Below, in pieces: positions 25,211 through 33,944 of a stretch of DNA of 64,000 nucleotides; within the stretch, counting starts at the first letter, position 1, and each line of letters starts with the position of its first letter. Position numbers and translations under genes: made by a program. Location: the NCBI RefSeq assembly GCF_014851815.1, contig NZ_JACVAJ010000002.1, positions 1,116,001 through 1,180,000 on the forward strand, written 5' to 3'. A model generated the notes under the pieces. It was not told the origin of the DNA. It searched no databases and saw only the letters and a program-made list of their open reading frames with translations. The stretch is from Pseudoxanthomonas sp. PXM01. Its GTDB lineage: Bacteria; Pseudomonadota; Gammaproteobacteria; Xanthomonadales; Xanthomonadaceae.

Positions 25211-27390
25211 CGACCGTCCCCCGGCGCGTACGGAAACTGCAGCGATTGGTAGTACGCCAGCGGATGTGGCGGCGGTGCTTCGCCCGCCGGCAGCGGCAGG
25301 CCGTTGATCGACTGGAAGTACGCCACGCTCGCATCGCGCCACCAATGCGCCTCGTCGCGCTGGATGCGCAGAAACGCCGCGACGTGTGCGTGGCGTGGTG
25401 CGTCGATCTTCCCGCGCAGTCCTTCCCACGTCGCCTGCATGCGCTCCACGTAGGCCACGCCACGGGTGTAACGGTGCACCAGTTCGCCCCACAGCGGACG
25501 GCCGGAATGCAGGCGGTGTTGCCACGGCACGTGGTGGAACCAGAGCAGCAACGTGTCCGGCACCTGTGCGAGGTCATCGAGCGTGCGGGCTACCGCGGGC
25601 GCGTATTGGGACACCGCATCGCTGCCGCGCGTGCCGCGGTCGAAGCCGATGCCATCGCGGTCGGCCCGGTGGTAGTAGACCGAGGTCCAGTCCGCGCGGG
25701 GTCCGCCGACGACCCAGGGCCCGGGCCCGTAGTGGTGGCCGCGCGCCATCAGGTGATGCAATCCGAGGGGTGTCATGTAGTCCACCGCGGCCTCGCGCGA
25801 GCCCATCATCATCGCGACGATGGGCGCCACCACGTCGGGCGCAGGGGAGAACGTCATCGCCACCCAGTCGACGGCGATGTCGCGAGCGGACTGGTTCGGG
25901 TTCCAGGCCAGGCGGCCGAACGCGTACCAGTTGGCCTGATCGAAATGGGAGCCGCTCCACGTGCGGTCGTCGCCGATGTTCGCCACGCCGGCGATGCCGC
26001 TGAGCGCGTGGGATTCCAGCGAGCCGTCGACTACGCGCGCCACCGTGGAGCCGGGGCCGCGCGCGTGCGTGTCCGCGCGCAGGACCTCTTCGTACAGCGG
26101 CCCGAGGTAGACCAGATGGGTCGCGAAACCCAGGTACTCCTTCGTGATCTGGAACTCCATCATCAGCGGCGTGCGCGGCATCGCGCCGAACAGCGGATGG
26201 AAGGGCTCGCGCGGCTGGAAGTCGATCGGTCCATTCTTGACCTGGACTACGACGTTGTCGCGGAAGGCGCCATCCAGCCCCACGAACTCGTTGTAGGCCT
26301 GCTTGGCCCGGTCCTCCGGCACGTCGTGCGCATACACGAAGGCCCGCCACATCACCACGCCACCGTGAGGCGCCAATGCGTCGGCAAGCAGGTTCGCGCC
26401 GTCGGCGTGCGTGCGGCCGTAGTCCTGAGGACCGGGTTGTCCCTCCGAGTTCGCCTTCACCAGGAAGCCGCCGAAATCCGGGATCAGCGCGTAGATCTCT
26501 TCGGCCTTGGTGCGCCACCACTGCCTGACGTCGGGATTCAGCGGATCCGCGGTGTCCAGTCCGCCCAGTTCCATCGGCGCGCTGAAGCGCGCGCTCAGGT
26601 AGACGCGGATTCCGTACGGCCGGAAGACGTCCGCCAGCGCCGCCGCCTTGCGCAGGTACGCGGGCGAGAGGCTGAGCGCGTCGGCGTTGACGTTGTTCAG
26701 GACGGTGCCGTTGATGCCGATGGAAGCATTCGCGCGCGCGTAATCCGTATACCGGGGATCCTCCCAGCCCGGCAGCGTATGCCAGTCCCACAGCGACGCG
26801 CCTGCGTATCCGCGCTCGACGTAGCCGTCCAGGTTGTCCCAGTGATTGAGCAACCTCAGCTTGACGCGCGGCACCTCACTGACGTCGAGTCCATCGAGCG
26901 AGGCGCCGGCCTGCACCAGGCGCAGCAGGTGGAACACGCCGTACAGCACGCCGATGTCGCGACGGGCGGCGACTACCAGCGCGTCCCGCCCATCAAGGCG
27001 CGTCCGACGGAGGAGATAGCCCTCGTCGCCCAAGCCCTCGAGCTCGTGCACTAGCGGCGCAAGCCACGGCGCTGACGTCGGCGTACCGAGAACCAATGCC
27101 GCATCACCGGCAGGCGAAGCGCGAAACCTCGGCTCGCTTCCTAGCAGACCTGCCACGCCCCGCCGCAGTTCTTCACGGGCAACGCGTTGGGTGGGCGTGC
27201 GGTCGGGTGCGACGACATTGCCCAGCGCCGAACGATAACCCTCGACCTTCGAAGGGCCGACCGGCGCATAGCGCAACCAGAGGTCGTGTCCGTCCTCAGC
27301 CCTGGCCGGGGAGATACAGCAGAGCAGCGCCAGGATGCCTGCCAGGAACACCCGCCCAACGTCGCCTCGACGCCGGGTTAGCGTTAACAT
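25207..27390 (-). CDS. aguA: GH67 alpha-glucuronidase
   Basis: The 727-residue enzyme has an export signal (MLTLTRRRGDVGRVFLAGIL). The GH67 hallmarks follow: LRLLNHWDNLDGYVERGYAG, INGTVLNNVNAD, GGFLVKANSEGQPGPQDYGR with one acid, MMEFQITKEYLG with the catalytic Glu, and YHRADRDGIGFDR near the C-terminus. It removes (4-O-methyl)glucuronic acid from the non-reducing end of xylo-oligosaccharides. It is the first gene of the nine-gene operon. The XylR-box-like site at 27376-27390 overlaps the chosen start codon. A GTG at 27351, with a GAGG upstream, would place the box ahead of the gene but would lose the Arg-rich n-region. Confidence 0.93.
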   Translation of the reverse strand: MLTLTRRRGDVGRVFLAGILALLCCISPARAEDGHDLWLRYAPVGPSKVEGYRSALGNVVAPDRTPTQRVAREELRRGVAGLLGSEPRFRASPAGDAALVLGTPTSAPWLAPLVHELEGLGDEGYLLRRTRLDGRDALVVAARRDIGVLYGVFHLLRLVQAGASLDGLDVSEVPRVKLRLLNHWDNLDGYVERGYAGASLWDWHTLPGWEDPRYTDYARANASIGINGTVLNNVNADALSLSPAYLRKAAALADVFRPYGIRVYLSARFSAPMELGGLDTADPLNPDVRQWWRTKAEEIYALIPDFGGFLVKANSEGQPGPQDYGRTHADGANLLADALAPHGGVVMWRAFVYAHDVPEDRAKQAYNEFVGLDGAFRDNVVVQVKNGPIDFQPREPFHPLFGAMPRTPLMMEFQITKEYLGFATHLVYLGPLYEEVLRADTHARGPGSTVARVVDGSLESHALSGIAGVANIGDDRTWSGSHFDQANWYAFGRLAWNPNQSARDIAVDWVAMTFSPAPDVVAPIVAMMMGSREAAVDYMTPLGLHHLMARGHHYGPGPWVVGGPRADWTSVYYHRADRDGIGFDRGTRGSDAVSQYAPAVARTLDDLAQVPDTLLLWFHHVPWQHRLHSGRPLWGELVHRYTRGVAYVERMQATWEGLRGKIDAPRHAHVAAFLRIQRDEAHWWRDASVAYFQSINGLPLPAGEAPPPHPLAYYQSLQFPYAPGDGR
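27376..27390. promoter_or_regulatory. XylR-box-like operator at aguA
   Basis: On the minus strand ATGTTAACGCTAACC is a degenerate version of the box seen at 33022 and 40812 (core G/AGCGCTA to AACGCTA). It lies in the 110-bp gap between aguA and the divergent LacI gene, overlapping the chosen aguA start codon. Confidence 0.55.
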
Positions 27391-27500
27391 CGTCTCGCCC
27401 GGCCGACACGGGGCCCCAAGGAGTCGCATCACCAGCCCTCGTCCCCGTGTCGCGTCGGATGGCCGCCTTGCGGTGTCGCCACAGAGGACGAAGAGAACGC

Positions 27501-28565
27501 GTGTTGGACAAGCCAAGAAAATCGCTTCGACGCAAGACCAGTGGCGTGACGATCGATGAGGTAGCTGCTCTGGCCGGTGTGTCGCCCATGACGGTTTCGC
27601 GGGTGATCAACAACCAGGGCAAGGTCCGCGATGTCACCCGTGAACGGGTCATGCGCGCGGTACGCGAGCTGGACTACACCCCTAATCTGGCGGCCAGTTC
27701 GCTGGCGGCGGCGCAGCACACGCGCATTGCCCTGATTTACACGAATCCGAGCGGCGCGTACTTGCGTGAGCTGCTGGTGGGACTGCTGCGGGTGGCCTCG
27801 CGTACCGCGGTGCAGTTGGTCATTGACTACTGGGAAGACCTGGATGCCGAGGCCGAGCGAAAAGCCGCACGCGCCCTCGGCAGTCGGGTGGACGGTGTGA
27901 TCCTGCCGCCCCCCCTGTGCGAATCCCGGGCGGCGGTGACCGAACTGATCAAGGCCGGCATCCCGGTGGTCGCCATCGCATCCGGGCGATTCAGTGACGA
28001 TATCTCCTGCGTCCGTATCGACGACTTTCGCGCTGGCAAAGAAATGGCCGAGCACCTTATCCAGCAAGGCCATACCCGGATCGGATTCATCCGCGGCCGT
28101 AAGGATCTCAGCGCCAGCGCCCGACGCTACGACGGCTTCGTCACCGCACTGCATGAAGCCGGCCTTCGCGCGGAGAGCGAACTCGTGCAGCAGGGCGACT
28201 ACACCTACCGCTCCGGACTGGAGGCCGCGGAGAAGCTGCTGGCGCTGCGCAAGCCGCCCACCGCGATCTTTGCGAGCAACGACGACATGGGCGCGGCCGC
28301 GATCTCGGTCGCGCATCGCCGGGGACTCGACGTGCCGCGCGATCTGTCGGTGGTCGGCTTCGACGACACCTCGGCCGCGACCACCGTGTGGCCCGAACTG
28401 ACCACCATCCACCAGCCCATCGCATCGATGGCCGACGCCGCCATCGACATCCTGCTGCGCGGCATCCGCCGCAAGACCGACGGCACGCGCGTGCTGATGG
28501 ACCATGTGGTCCCGCACCGGCTGGTCATCCGCGACTCCGTGGCCACCCCGTCCAAACGGCGCTAG
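27501..28565 (+). CDS. xylR: LacI-family regulator, XylR-like, paralogue 1
   Basis: The 354-residue protein starts at a GTG (27501) with AGAGAA nearby. The N-terminal helix-turn-helix is VTIDEVAALAGVSPMTVSRV (about 16-35) with the hinge LAASSLAAA. A periplasmic-binding-protein-like effector domain follows (RIALIYTNPSG, VDGVILPPPLCESR, FASNDDMGAAAISVAHRRG, VVGFDDTSAAT). It is divergent from aguA and should repress the xylan genes until a xylose-related sugar binds, as Xanthomonas XylR does. A very similar paralogue lies at 41015. Which of the two controls which operator cannot be read. Confidence 0.88.
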   Translation: MLDKPRKSLRRKTSGVTIDEVAALAGVSPMTVSRVINNQGKVRDVTRERVMRAVRELDYTPNLAASSLAAAQHTRIALIYTNPSGAYLRELLVGLLRVASRTAVQLVIDYWEDLDAEAERKAARALGSRVDGVILPPPLCESRAAVTELIKAGIPVVAIASGRFSDDISCVRIDDFRAGKEMAEHLIQQGHTRIGFIRGRKDLSASARRYDGFVTALHEAGLRAESELVQQGDYTYRSGLEAAEKLLALRKPPTAIFASNDDMGAAAISVAHRRGLDVPRDLSVVGFDDTSAATTVWPELTTIHQPIASMADAAIDILLRGIRRKTDGTRVLMDHVVPHRLVIRDSVATPSKRR

Positions 28566-28615
28566 CGCCGCGTGCGGGTTCGCCATAAGGACGGGGCGGG
28601 TGCCGGTCATCGCGC

Positions 28616-30043
28616 TCACCCTTCCATCTGCTCCAGTTCCTTGCCGCGCGTCTCGTGGACGAACCTCAGCACGAAGAAGACCGAAATGATCGCGGCCAGC
28701 GTGTAGAAACCATAGGCGCCGGCCAGACCGATGCTGCCCAGCAGGATCGGGAAGGTCACCGTGATGGCGAAGTTCGATGTCCACTGCGCTGCGCCTGCCA
28801 CGGCCAGCGCCGAGCCCCGGATCTGGTTCGGGAACATCTCGCCCAGCATCACCCACATCACTGGGCCCCACGACATGTTGAAGAAGATGACGTAGAGGTT
28901 CGCGGCCACCAGCGCCAGCGTGCCCATGCCTTCGGGCAGCTGCAGGTGGCCGTCGACCAGCGAACCGCTGGCGAACGCCCACACCACCAGCGCCAGCGAT
29001 ACCGCCATGCCGGCCGAGCCGATCCACAGCAGCGGTTTGCGGCCGATGCGATCGATCAGCAGCACCGTGACGAGGCATGCGCCAATGCTGAGTGCACCCG
29101 AGAGCACGTTGATCAACAGCGCATCGCTCTCGGAGAACCCGACCGCCTGCCACAGCACCGCGCCGTAGTAGAACACCACGTTGATGCCGACCAGCTGCTG
29201 GAACGTCGCCAGGCCGATGCCCACCCAGACGATGCGGCGGATCCTGCCGGTCGCCTTGTCCTTCAGGTCGGACAGTTGTGGGCGATGGTGATCCTGCGAC
29301 AGCGATGCGTCGATCTCCGCGAGCTTGGCCTGGGCCTCGGCGCCGCCGAAAAGACGCTGGAGCACGCGCAGCGCTTCATCCTTGCGCCGCTTGACGACCA
29401 GGTAGCGCGGGCTTTCAGGGATGACCAGCAGCAGCACCAGGAACAGCAACGACGGGACGGCCTGCATCCAGAACATCCAGCGCCAGGCCGCGTATCCGCC
29501 CCATAACGCTTCCGTGGAAGCGCCTGCGGCCTTGGCCAGCAGGTAATTGCTCAGGAAAGCCGCGAACAAGCCACTGATGATGGCGATCTGCTGGACCGTG
29601 GCGAGGCGACCGCGATAGCGCGCCGGCGCGACCTCGGCGATGTAGGCCGGCGAGATCACGCTGGCGGCACCGACCGCGAATCCACCCAGCACGCGCGCAG
29701 CGATGAACAGCAGCGACGTATGGGCGGCGCCCGCACCGAGGGCGGACAACAGGAACAGTACCGCCGAGATGATCAGCACGGTGCGACGTCCCCACTGGTC
29801 GGCCAGGCGCCCGGCGATGAAGGCGCCGAGCGCGCATCCCAGCAGCATGGAAGCGACTTCGAAGCCGATGCCTGCGGAACTGGACTGGAAGGTCTGCTTC
29901 AGACCGTCGATCGTGCCGTTGATCACGCCGCTGTCGAAGCCGAACAGGAAGCCGCCGATGGTGGCCACGCAGCTGATCAGGATGATGAAACGGGTGTTCT
30001 CGCCACGGGCGATGCCGCCGCCTTCAAGCGTGGTGCTGTTCAT
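28616..30043 (-). CDS. xylE: MFS sugar porter, probable D-xylose:H+ symporter
   Basis: The 475-residue, 12-helix protein shows the sugar-porter signatures: GFLFGFDSGVINGTI in helix 1, GRLADQWGRRTVL after helix 2, RVLGGFAVGAASVISPAYIAE with PESPRYL at the central loop, QQLVGINVVFYYG in helix 7, and the repeat DRIGRKPLL. It imports a monosaccharide with a proton; its place behind xylB-xylA makes xylose the likely substrate. GGAGG precedes the ATG at 30043. It is the last gene of xylB-xylA-xylE, 80 bp after xylA, with a hairpin between them. It converges with the XylR gene. Confidence 0.88.
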   Translation of the reverse strand: MNSTTLEGGGIARGENTRFIILISCVATIGGFLFGFDSGVINGTIDGLKQTFQSSSAGIGFEVASMLLGCALGAFIAGRLADQWGRRTVLIISAVLFLLSALGAGAAHTSLLFIAARVLGGFAVGAASVISPAYIAEVAPARYRGRLATVQQIAIISGLFAAFLSNYLLAKAAGASTEALWGGYAAWRWMFWMQAVPSLLFLVLLLVIPESPRYLVVKRRKDEALRVLQRLFGGAEAQAKLAEIDASLSQDHHRPQLSDLKDKATGRIRRIVWVGIGLATFQQLVGINVVFYYGAVLWQAVGFSESDALLINVLSGALSIGACLVTVLLIDRIGRKPLLWIGSAGMAVSLALVVWAFASGSLVDGHLQLPEGMGTLALVAANLYVIFFNMSWGPVMWVMLGEMFPNQIRGSALAVAGAAQWTSNFAITVTFPILLGSIGLAGAYGFYTLAAIISVFFVLRFVHETRGKELEQMEG

Positions 30044-30086
30044 TCGTTGCGCCCCTCCAGGCTCCGAATCGACCTGCTGCCTGCTC

Positions 30087-30106
30087 CCGCCCGCCATCGC
30101 GGGCGG
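30087..30106. other. Intercistronic hairpin between xylA and the xylose porter
   Basis: CCGCCCGC-CATC-GCGGGCGG is a perfect 8-bp stem in the 80-bp gap. It has no T-tract. It may stabilise the xylBA message or lower porter expression. Confidence 0.5.
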
Positions 30107-30123
30107 AAGCCGTTCTCGCGCGC

Positions 30124-31458
30124 TCAGCGCAGCAGGTACTGGTTGAGCAGGTTCTCGTAACGCTCCTGCTTGCCGCTGACCTGTTTCGGCTCGCCGAGCC
30201 GCGTGGCCAGACCGGCCAGGCCGGCCAGGTCCAGCGCGCCGTTCTCGAAATCCTTGCCCTGGCCGCTGTCGAAGCTGGCGTAGCGCTCGCGGCGCCACTG
30301 TTCCCACGGCGAGTCGGTCAGCAGCGCGTGCGCGACTTCCAGGCCGCGCGCGAACGCGTCCATACCGCCGATGTGGGCGATGAACAGGTCTTCCAGGTCG
30401 GTGGATTCGCGACGCACCTTGGCATCGAAGTTCAGCCCCCCCTCCAGCCCGCCCTGCCGCAGCACCACCAGCATCGCGCCGACGGTGTCGTACAGGTCGG
30501 TGGGGAACTGGTCGGTATCCCAGCCGTTCTGCGCGTTGCCACGGTTGGCATCGATGCTGCCGAGCAGGCCGTGGTCGGAGGCGACCTGCAGGTCGTGCTC
30601 GAACGTGTGGCCGGAGAGCGTGGCGTGATTGGCTTCGATGTTGAGCTTGAAGTCCTTCTCCAGCCCGTGCTCCTTCAGGAAGCCGGCCACGGTGGCGCTG
30701 TCGAAATCGTACTGGTGCTTCATCGGCTCCATCGGCTTGGGCTCGATCAGGAAGTTGCCGGTCAGCCCGATGCTGCGGCCGTAGTCGCGCGCCATCGTCA
30801 GGAAGCGGGCGAAGTGCGCGACCTCGCGCTTCATGTCGGTGTTGACCAGCGAGGCGTAGCCTTCACGGCCGCCCCAGAACACGTAGTGCTCGCCGCCGAG
30901 TTCGACGGTGGCGTCCAGCGCGGCCTTCACCTGCACGGCCGCACGGGCGACGACGGCGAAATCGGGATTGGTCGACGCACCATTCATGTAGCGCGGATGC
31001 GAGAACAGGTTGGCCGTGCCCCACAGCAGCTTGATGCCGGTGGCGTCCTGGCGCGCCTTGGCCAGGCCGACCATGTGCGTGAGGTTCTTCTCGTACTGGC
31101 CGATGTCGTCGGCGTCCGGGGCCAGGTCGATGTCGTGGAAGCACCAGTACGACACGCCGAGCTTGGTGAAGAACTCGAATGCCGCGTCGACCTTAGCCTC
31201 GGCCGTGGCCATCGGCGCGCCGGCCTCCCACGGGAAGTGGCGGGTGCCCGGACCGAACGGATCGTGGCCGGCGTTGCAGAAGGTGTGCCAGTAGCAGACC
31301 GCGAAGCGCAGGTGCTCCTGCATGGTCTTGCCGCCGATCGTCTTCTGCGCGTCGTAGACCTTGAACGCCAACGGATTGTCCGAGCCGCGGCCCTCGAACG
31401 GGATGCGGCCGATGCCGGGGAAGTATTCCTTGGCGCCGATGAAGGGTTGCGTGCTCAT
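30124..31458 (-). CDS. xylA: Xylose isomerase
   Basis: The 444-residue enzyme has the group II xylose isomerase sequence. [12 protein letters not shown] carries the catalytic His (about 108) and Asp. [19 protein letters not shown] has the metal-binding Glu and nearby Lys. [19 protein letters not shown] supplies further metal ligands, and [20 protein letters not shown] is the conserved end of the site. It converts D-xylose to D-xylulose in the cytoplasm using two divalent metals. It follows xylB by 44 bp. The ATG at 31458 starts the conserved [16 protein letters not shown]; the frame upstream runs only inside xylB. Confidence 0.96.
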   Translation of the reverse strand: MSTQPFIGAKEYFPGIGRIPFEGRGSDNPLAFKVYDAQKTIGGKTMQEHLRFAVCYWHTFCNAGHDPFGPGTRHFPWEAGAPMATAEAKVDAAFEFFTKLGVSYWCFHDIDLAPDADDIGQYEKNLTHMVGLAKARQDATGIKLLWGTANLFSHPRYMNGASTNPDFAVVARAAVQVKAALDATVELGGEHYVFWGGREGYASLVNTDMKREVAHFARFLTMARDYGRSIGLTGNFLIEPKPMEPMKHQYDFDSATVAGFLKEHGLEKDFKLNIEANHATLSGHTFEHDLQVASDHGLLGSIDANRGNAQNGWDTDQFPTDLYDTVGAMLVVLRQGGLEGGLNFDAKVRRESTDLEDLFIAHIGGMDAFARGLEVAHALLTDSPWEQWRRERYASFDSGQGKDFENGALDLAGLAGLATRLGEPKQVSGKQERYENLLNQYLLR

Positions 31459-31502
31459 GGTGCGGTGTTCCTGTGGTTGTGCGAGGTGTCGCGTGGGGGA
31501 CG

Positions 31503-32996
31503 TCAGCCGCGTTGCAGCGGGGTGACGGCATCGAGGTACTGGAGGAAGCGGCGATAGGCCGTCGCGTAGGCCGGCGCGCGGGACGCATCGGGCATGGCGG
31601 ACAACGCGGGATCGACCGCGACGTGCGCGCGGGCGACCTCGGCGATGGACGCGTTGCGGCCGCGCGCCTTGTCCCATGCCCACAGCGCCTGCAACGCCGC
31701 ACCGAAAGCCGCACCTTCGGACTGCGCCGGCACATCGACCGGCAGGCCGAACACATCGGCGACCAATTGCCGCCACGCCGCACTGTTGCTGCCGCCACCG
31801 GTCAGCACGATGCGCTCGAAGCGCATGCCGGCGCGGACGAAGGCATCGAAGCCGTACTTCAGGCTGTAGGTCGCGCCTTCCATCGCCGCGCGATACAGAT
31901 GCGCCGGCGAGAAGTTCGTCGCGTCCAGCCCGGCCAGCACGCCCTTGCCCAGCGGCAGGTCCGGCGTGCGCTCGCCGTTGAGGAAGGGCAGCATCACCAG
32001 GCCGTCAGCGCCGGGCGGCGTCGCCTGCAGGTGCGCATCGCCATCGCGCGTGCTGAAGCCGAAGGCCTTGGCCACCTGCTCGGTCGCCACCGTGCAGTTC
32101 ATCGTGCAGATCAGCGGCAGCCAGCCGCCGGTCGACGAACAGAACGCAGCCCACGCGCCGGCCGGATCGACCACCGGCGTATCCGAGTACGCGAACAGCG
32201 TGCCGGAGGTGCCCAGGCTCATCGCCAGACGGCCCTCCTCTACGCAGCCGGTGCCGATGGCCGCCATCATGTTGTCGCCGCCGCCGACGGCGACCTTCGC
32301 CGTGGCCGGCACACCCAGTCGTGCCGCCGCGGCCGGATCGATGTCGAACAGCGCGTCGGGCGCCGCGATCGGCGGCAGGCACGCGGCCAGGTCGCGCTCC
32401 GCATCGGTCGCACGCAACAGCGCGGCCGACCAGGTCCGGGTGCGCACATCGAGCCAGCCGGTGCCGGAGGCATCGCCCCACTCGCAGAAGCGTTGGCCGG
32501 TCAGCACGAAGTTGAGGTAGTCGTGCGGCAGCAGGATCGTCGCCAGCTGCGCGTAGGCCTCCGGGCGATGCGTCTTCGTCCACGGCAGCTTCGAGGCGGT
32601 GTAGCCGGCGAGGATGGGATTGCCGGCCAGCGCGATGGTGCGCGCCGCGCCGCCCACGACGTCCATGATCTGCCCGCACTCGGCGGTCGTGCTGGTGTCG
32701 CACCACAGCTTGGCCGGAGCCAGCACCTCGCCGGCGGCATCGACCGGTACGAAACCGTGCTGCTGCCCGGACACCGCCAGCGCCGCGATGCGCGAGCGCA
32801 CGACCCGGTCGATGCGATCGAAGCACGCCTGCATCGCGGCGACCCAGTCGGCGGCGTGTTGCTCGCGACGGCCGTCGTCACCGCTGATCAGGTCGAGCGG
32901 CGCACTGGCCGTGGCCACGAGAGCGCGCGTGGCCGGGTCGTAGACCACCACTTTCAGGCTCTGCGTGCCTGCGTCTATGCCAGCGGTAAAAGCCAT
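31503..32996 (-). CDS. xylB: Xylulokinase
   Basis: The 497-residue FGGY-family kinase has the phosphate loop [16 protein letters not shown] at the start, [13 protein letters not shown], the catalytic Asp in [10 protein letters not shown] / [12 protein letters not shown], the FGGY-type [13 protein letters not shown], and [18 protein letters not shown] near the C-terminus. It phosphorylates D-xylulose to xylulose-5-phosphate for the pentose phosphate pathway. It heads the xylB-xylA-xylE operon. GGGAGG lies before the ATG at 32996. An XylR-box-like site lies 26 bases further up. Confidence 0.95.
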   Translation of the reverse strand: MAFTAGIDAGTQSLKVVVYDPATRALVATASAPLDLISGDDGRREQHAADWVAAMQACFDRIDRVVRSRIAALAVSGQQHGFVPVDAAGEVLAPAKLWCDTSTTAECGQIMDVVGGAARTIALAGNPILAGYTASKLPWTKTHRPEAYAQLATILLPHDYLNFVLTGQRFCEWGDASGTGWLDVRTRTWSAALLRATDAERDLAACLPPIAAPDALFDIDPAAAARLGVPATAKVAVGGGDNMMAAIGTGCVEEGRLAMSLGTSGTLFAYSDTPVVDPAGAWAAFCSSTGGWLPLICTMNCTVATEQVAKAFGFSTRDGDAHLQATPPGADGLVMLPFLNGERTPDLPLGKGVLAGLDATNFSPAHLYRAAMEGATYSLKYGFDAFVRAGMRFERIVLTGGGSNSAAWRQLVADVFGLPVDVPAQSEGAAFGAALQALWAWDKARGRNASIAEVARAHVAVDPALSAMPDASRAPAYATAYRRFLQYLDAVTPLQRG

Positions 32997-33021
32997 TGAC
33001 CGGTTGCCTCCCACACAAAAA

Positions 33022-33035
33022 GTTAGCGCTACCAT
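33022..33035. promoter_or_regulatory. XylR-box-like operator upstream of xylB
   Basis: Read on the minus strand it is ATGGTAGCGCTAAC, differing from the published Xanthomonas box (TGGTAGCGCTAACA, from memory) only at its last base. It lies 26-39 bases before the xylB start. Confidence 0.8.
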
Positions 33036-33189
33036 TTCTCCAGGTAAAAAAAGGCGAACCCCTGAATCGCCTCTCCACCGACACGATCAGGGTGCCCCGA
33101 TCCGATGCCACGACACTCTAACCAGCACCAAAGAAAAAAGCGTGCTGCACCGCAGAATCCCATTAAAAACAGTCACTTGCTAATCATCC

Positions 33190-33213
33190 GCAACCCGTGT
33201 TCCTGCGGGCTGC
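33190..33213 (-). terminator. Weak hairpin after the halogenase operon
   Basis: GCAACCCG and CGGGCTGC form an 8-bp stem with one G-T pair, 12 bp after the stop at 33225. There is no T-tract, so termination is uncertain. Confidence 0.3.
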
Positions 33214-33224
33214 CACATCGCCCT

Positions 33225-33923
33225 TCAGTACGTGACGTCGATAAAGGCGTTGATGGACAAACGACCGGTGGCGGGGTCGGCCGAGAGCGCCCGCTCGTTT
33301 TTGATACGCCCCGAATGCAGCGAGTTCCGGCGGTACACGATCAGCCGATTGAACACGCCTTCGACGCTCGCCACGCGCTCGAACATAGACGTATCGCCAT
33401 CGATGTACCCCGCGTGCGTTTCTTCTTCGAGACGACGCTCCTGCGCGAGGCACTCGAAGTACGTGCCATGACGTTGCTCATCGACGTACTCAAATCCGCT
33501 GCGCCGATGGCGGTAGAAATCCGTACCGCCCCATCCGCCGCGGAAAAGGTAATGCACGGTCGCCAGTCCGTTCCTGCTGACCGAATCGATATGCGGAATG
33601 CGCTGCAGGAAATGAAGACGCGCCGCGGGCTGCGTGACCAGCGAGAAGTGGCACATCGGGAACACGAAGCGGCCTGGCTCCATATCGAAGCACTCGCGCA
33701 GCAGGGGAGCGAGCGTCGCCTGCAGGAAAGCTTCATAGGAAGCGGGCGCCGGTGCGCGAATACCGGGGAACATCGTGGCCATTTTGACGTACTGCCGCGT
33801 CGCGGCCTTGCGCACCATGCGCTCCGGATCCGCCAGCAGATTGTCGATGACTAGCAGCGGCGCACCCTCGCGTCCGATCGCCTGCCGCGCGATCCGGATA
33901 TCTGGATGTTTGTGCATCAGCAT
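33225..33923 (-). CDS. DUF6445-like protein of the halogenase block
   Basis: The 232-residue protein has no signal peptide. Its features recall iron/2-oxoglutarate-type double-stranded beta-helix proteins: HYLFRGGWGGTDFYRHRRSG, then NRLIVYRRNSLHSGRI with a late His and Arg, and a final NAFIDV strand. A definite HxD pair is not clear, so enzymatic activity is uncertain. The family is, to my recollection, DUF6445, regularly found beside flavin-dependent halogenases and TonB receptors. It is the last gene of sapC-jmjC-halogenase-DUF6445, 21 bp after the halogenase gene. An ATG at 33917 is an alternative start. Confidence 0.7.
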   Translation of the reverse strand: MLMHKHPDIRIARQAIGREGAPLLVIDNLLADPERMVRKAATRQYVKMATMFPGIRAPAPASYEAFLQATLAPLLRECFDMEPGRFVFPMCHFSLVTQPAARLHFLQRIPHIDSVSRNGLATVHYLFRGGWGGTDFYRHRRSGFEYVDEQRHGTYFECLAQERRLEEETHAGYIDGDTSMFERVASVEGVFNRLIVYRRNSLHSGRIKNERALSADPATGRLSINAFIDVTY

Positions 33924-33944
33924 GGGGCGATCCCGTCCACCGGG

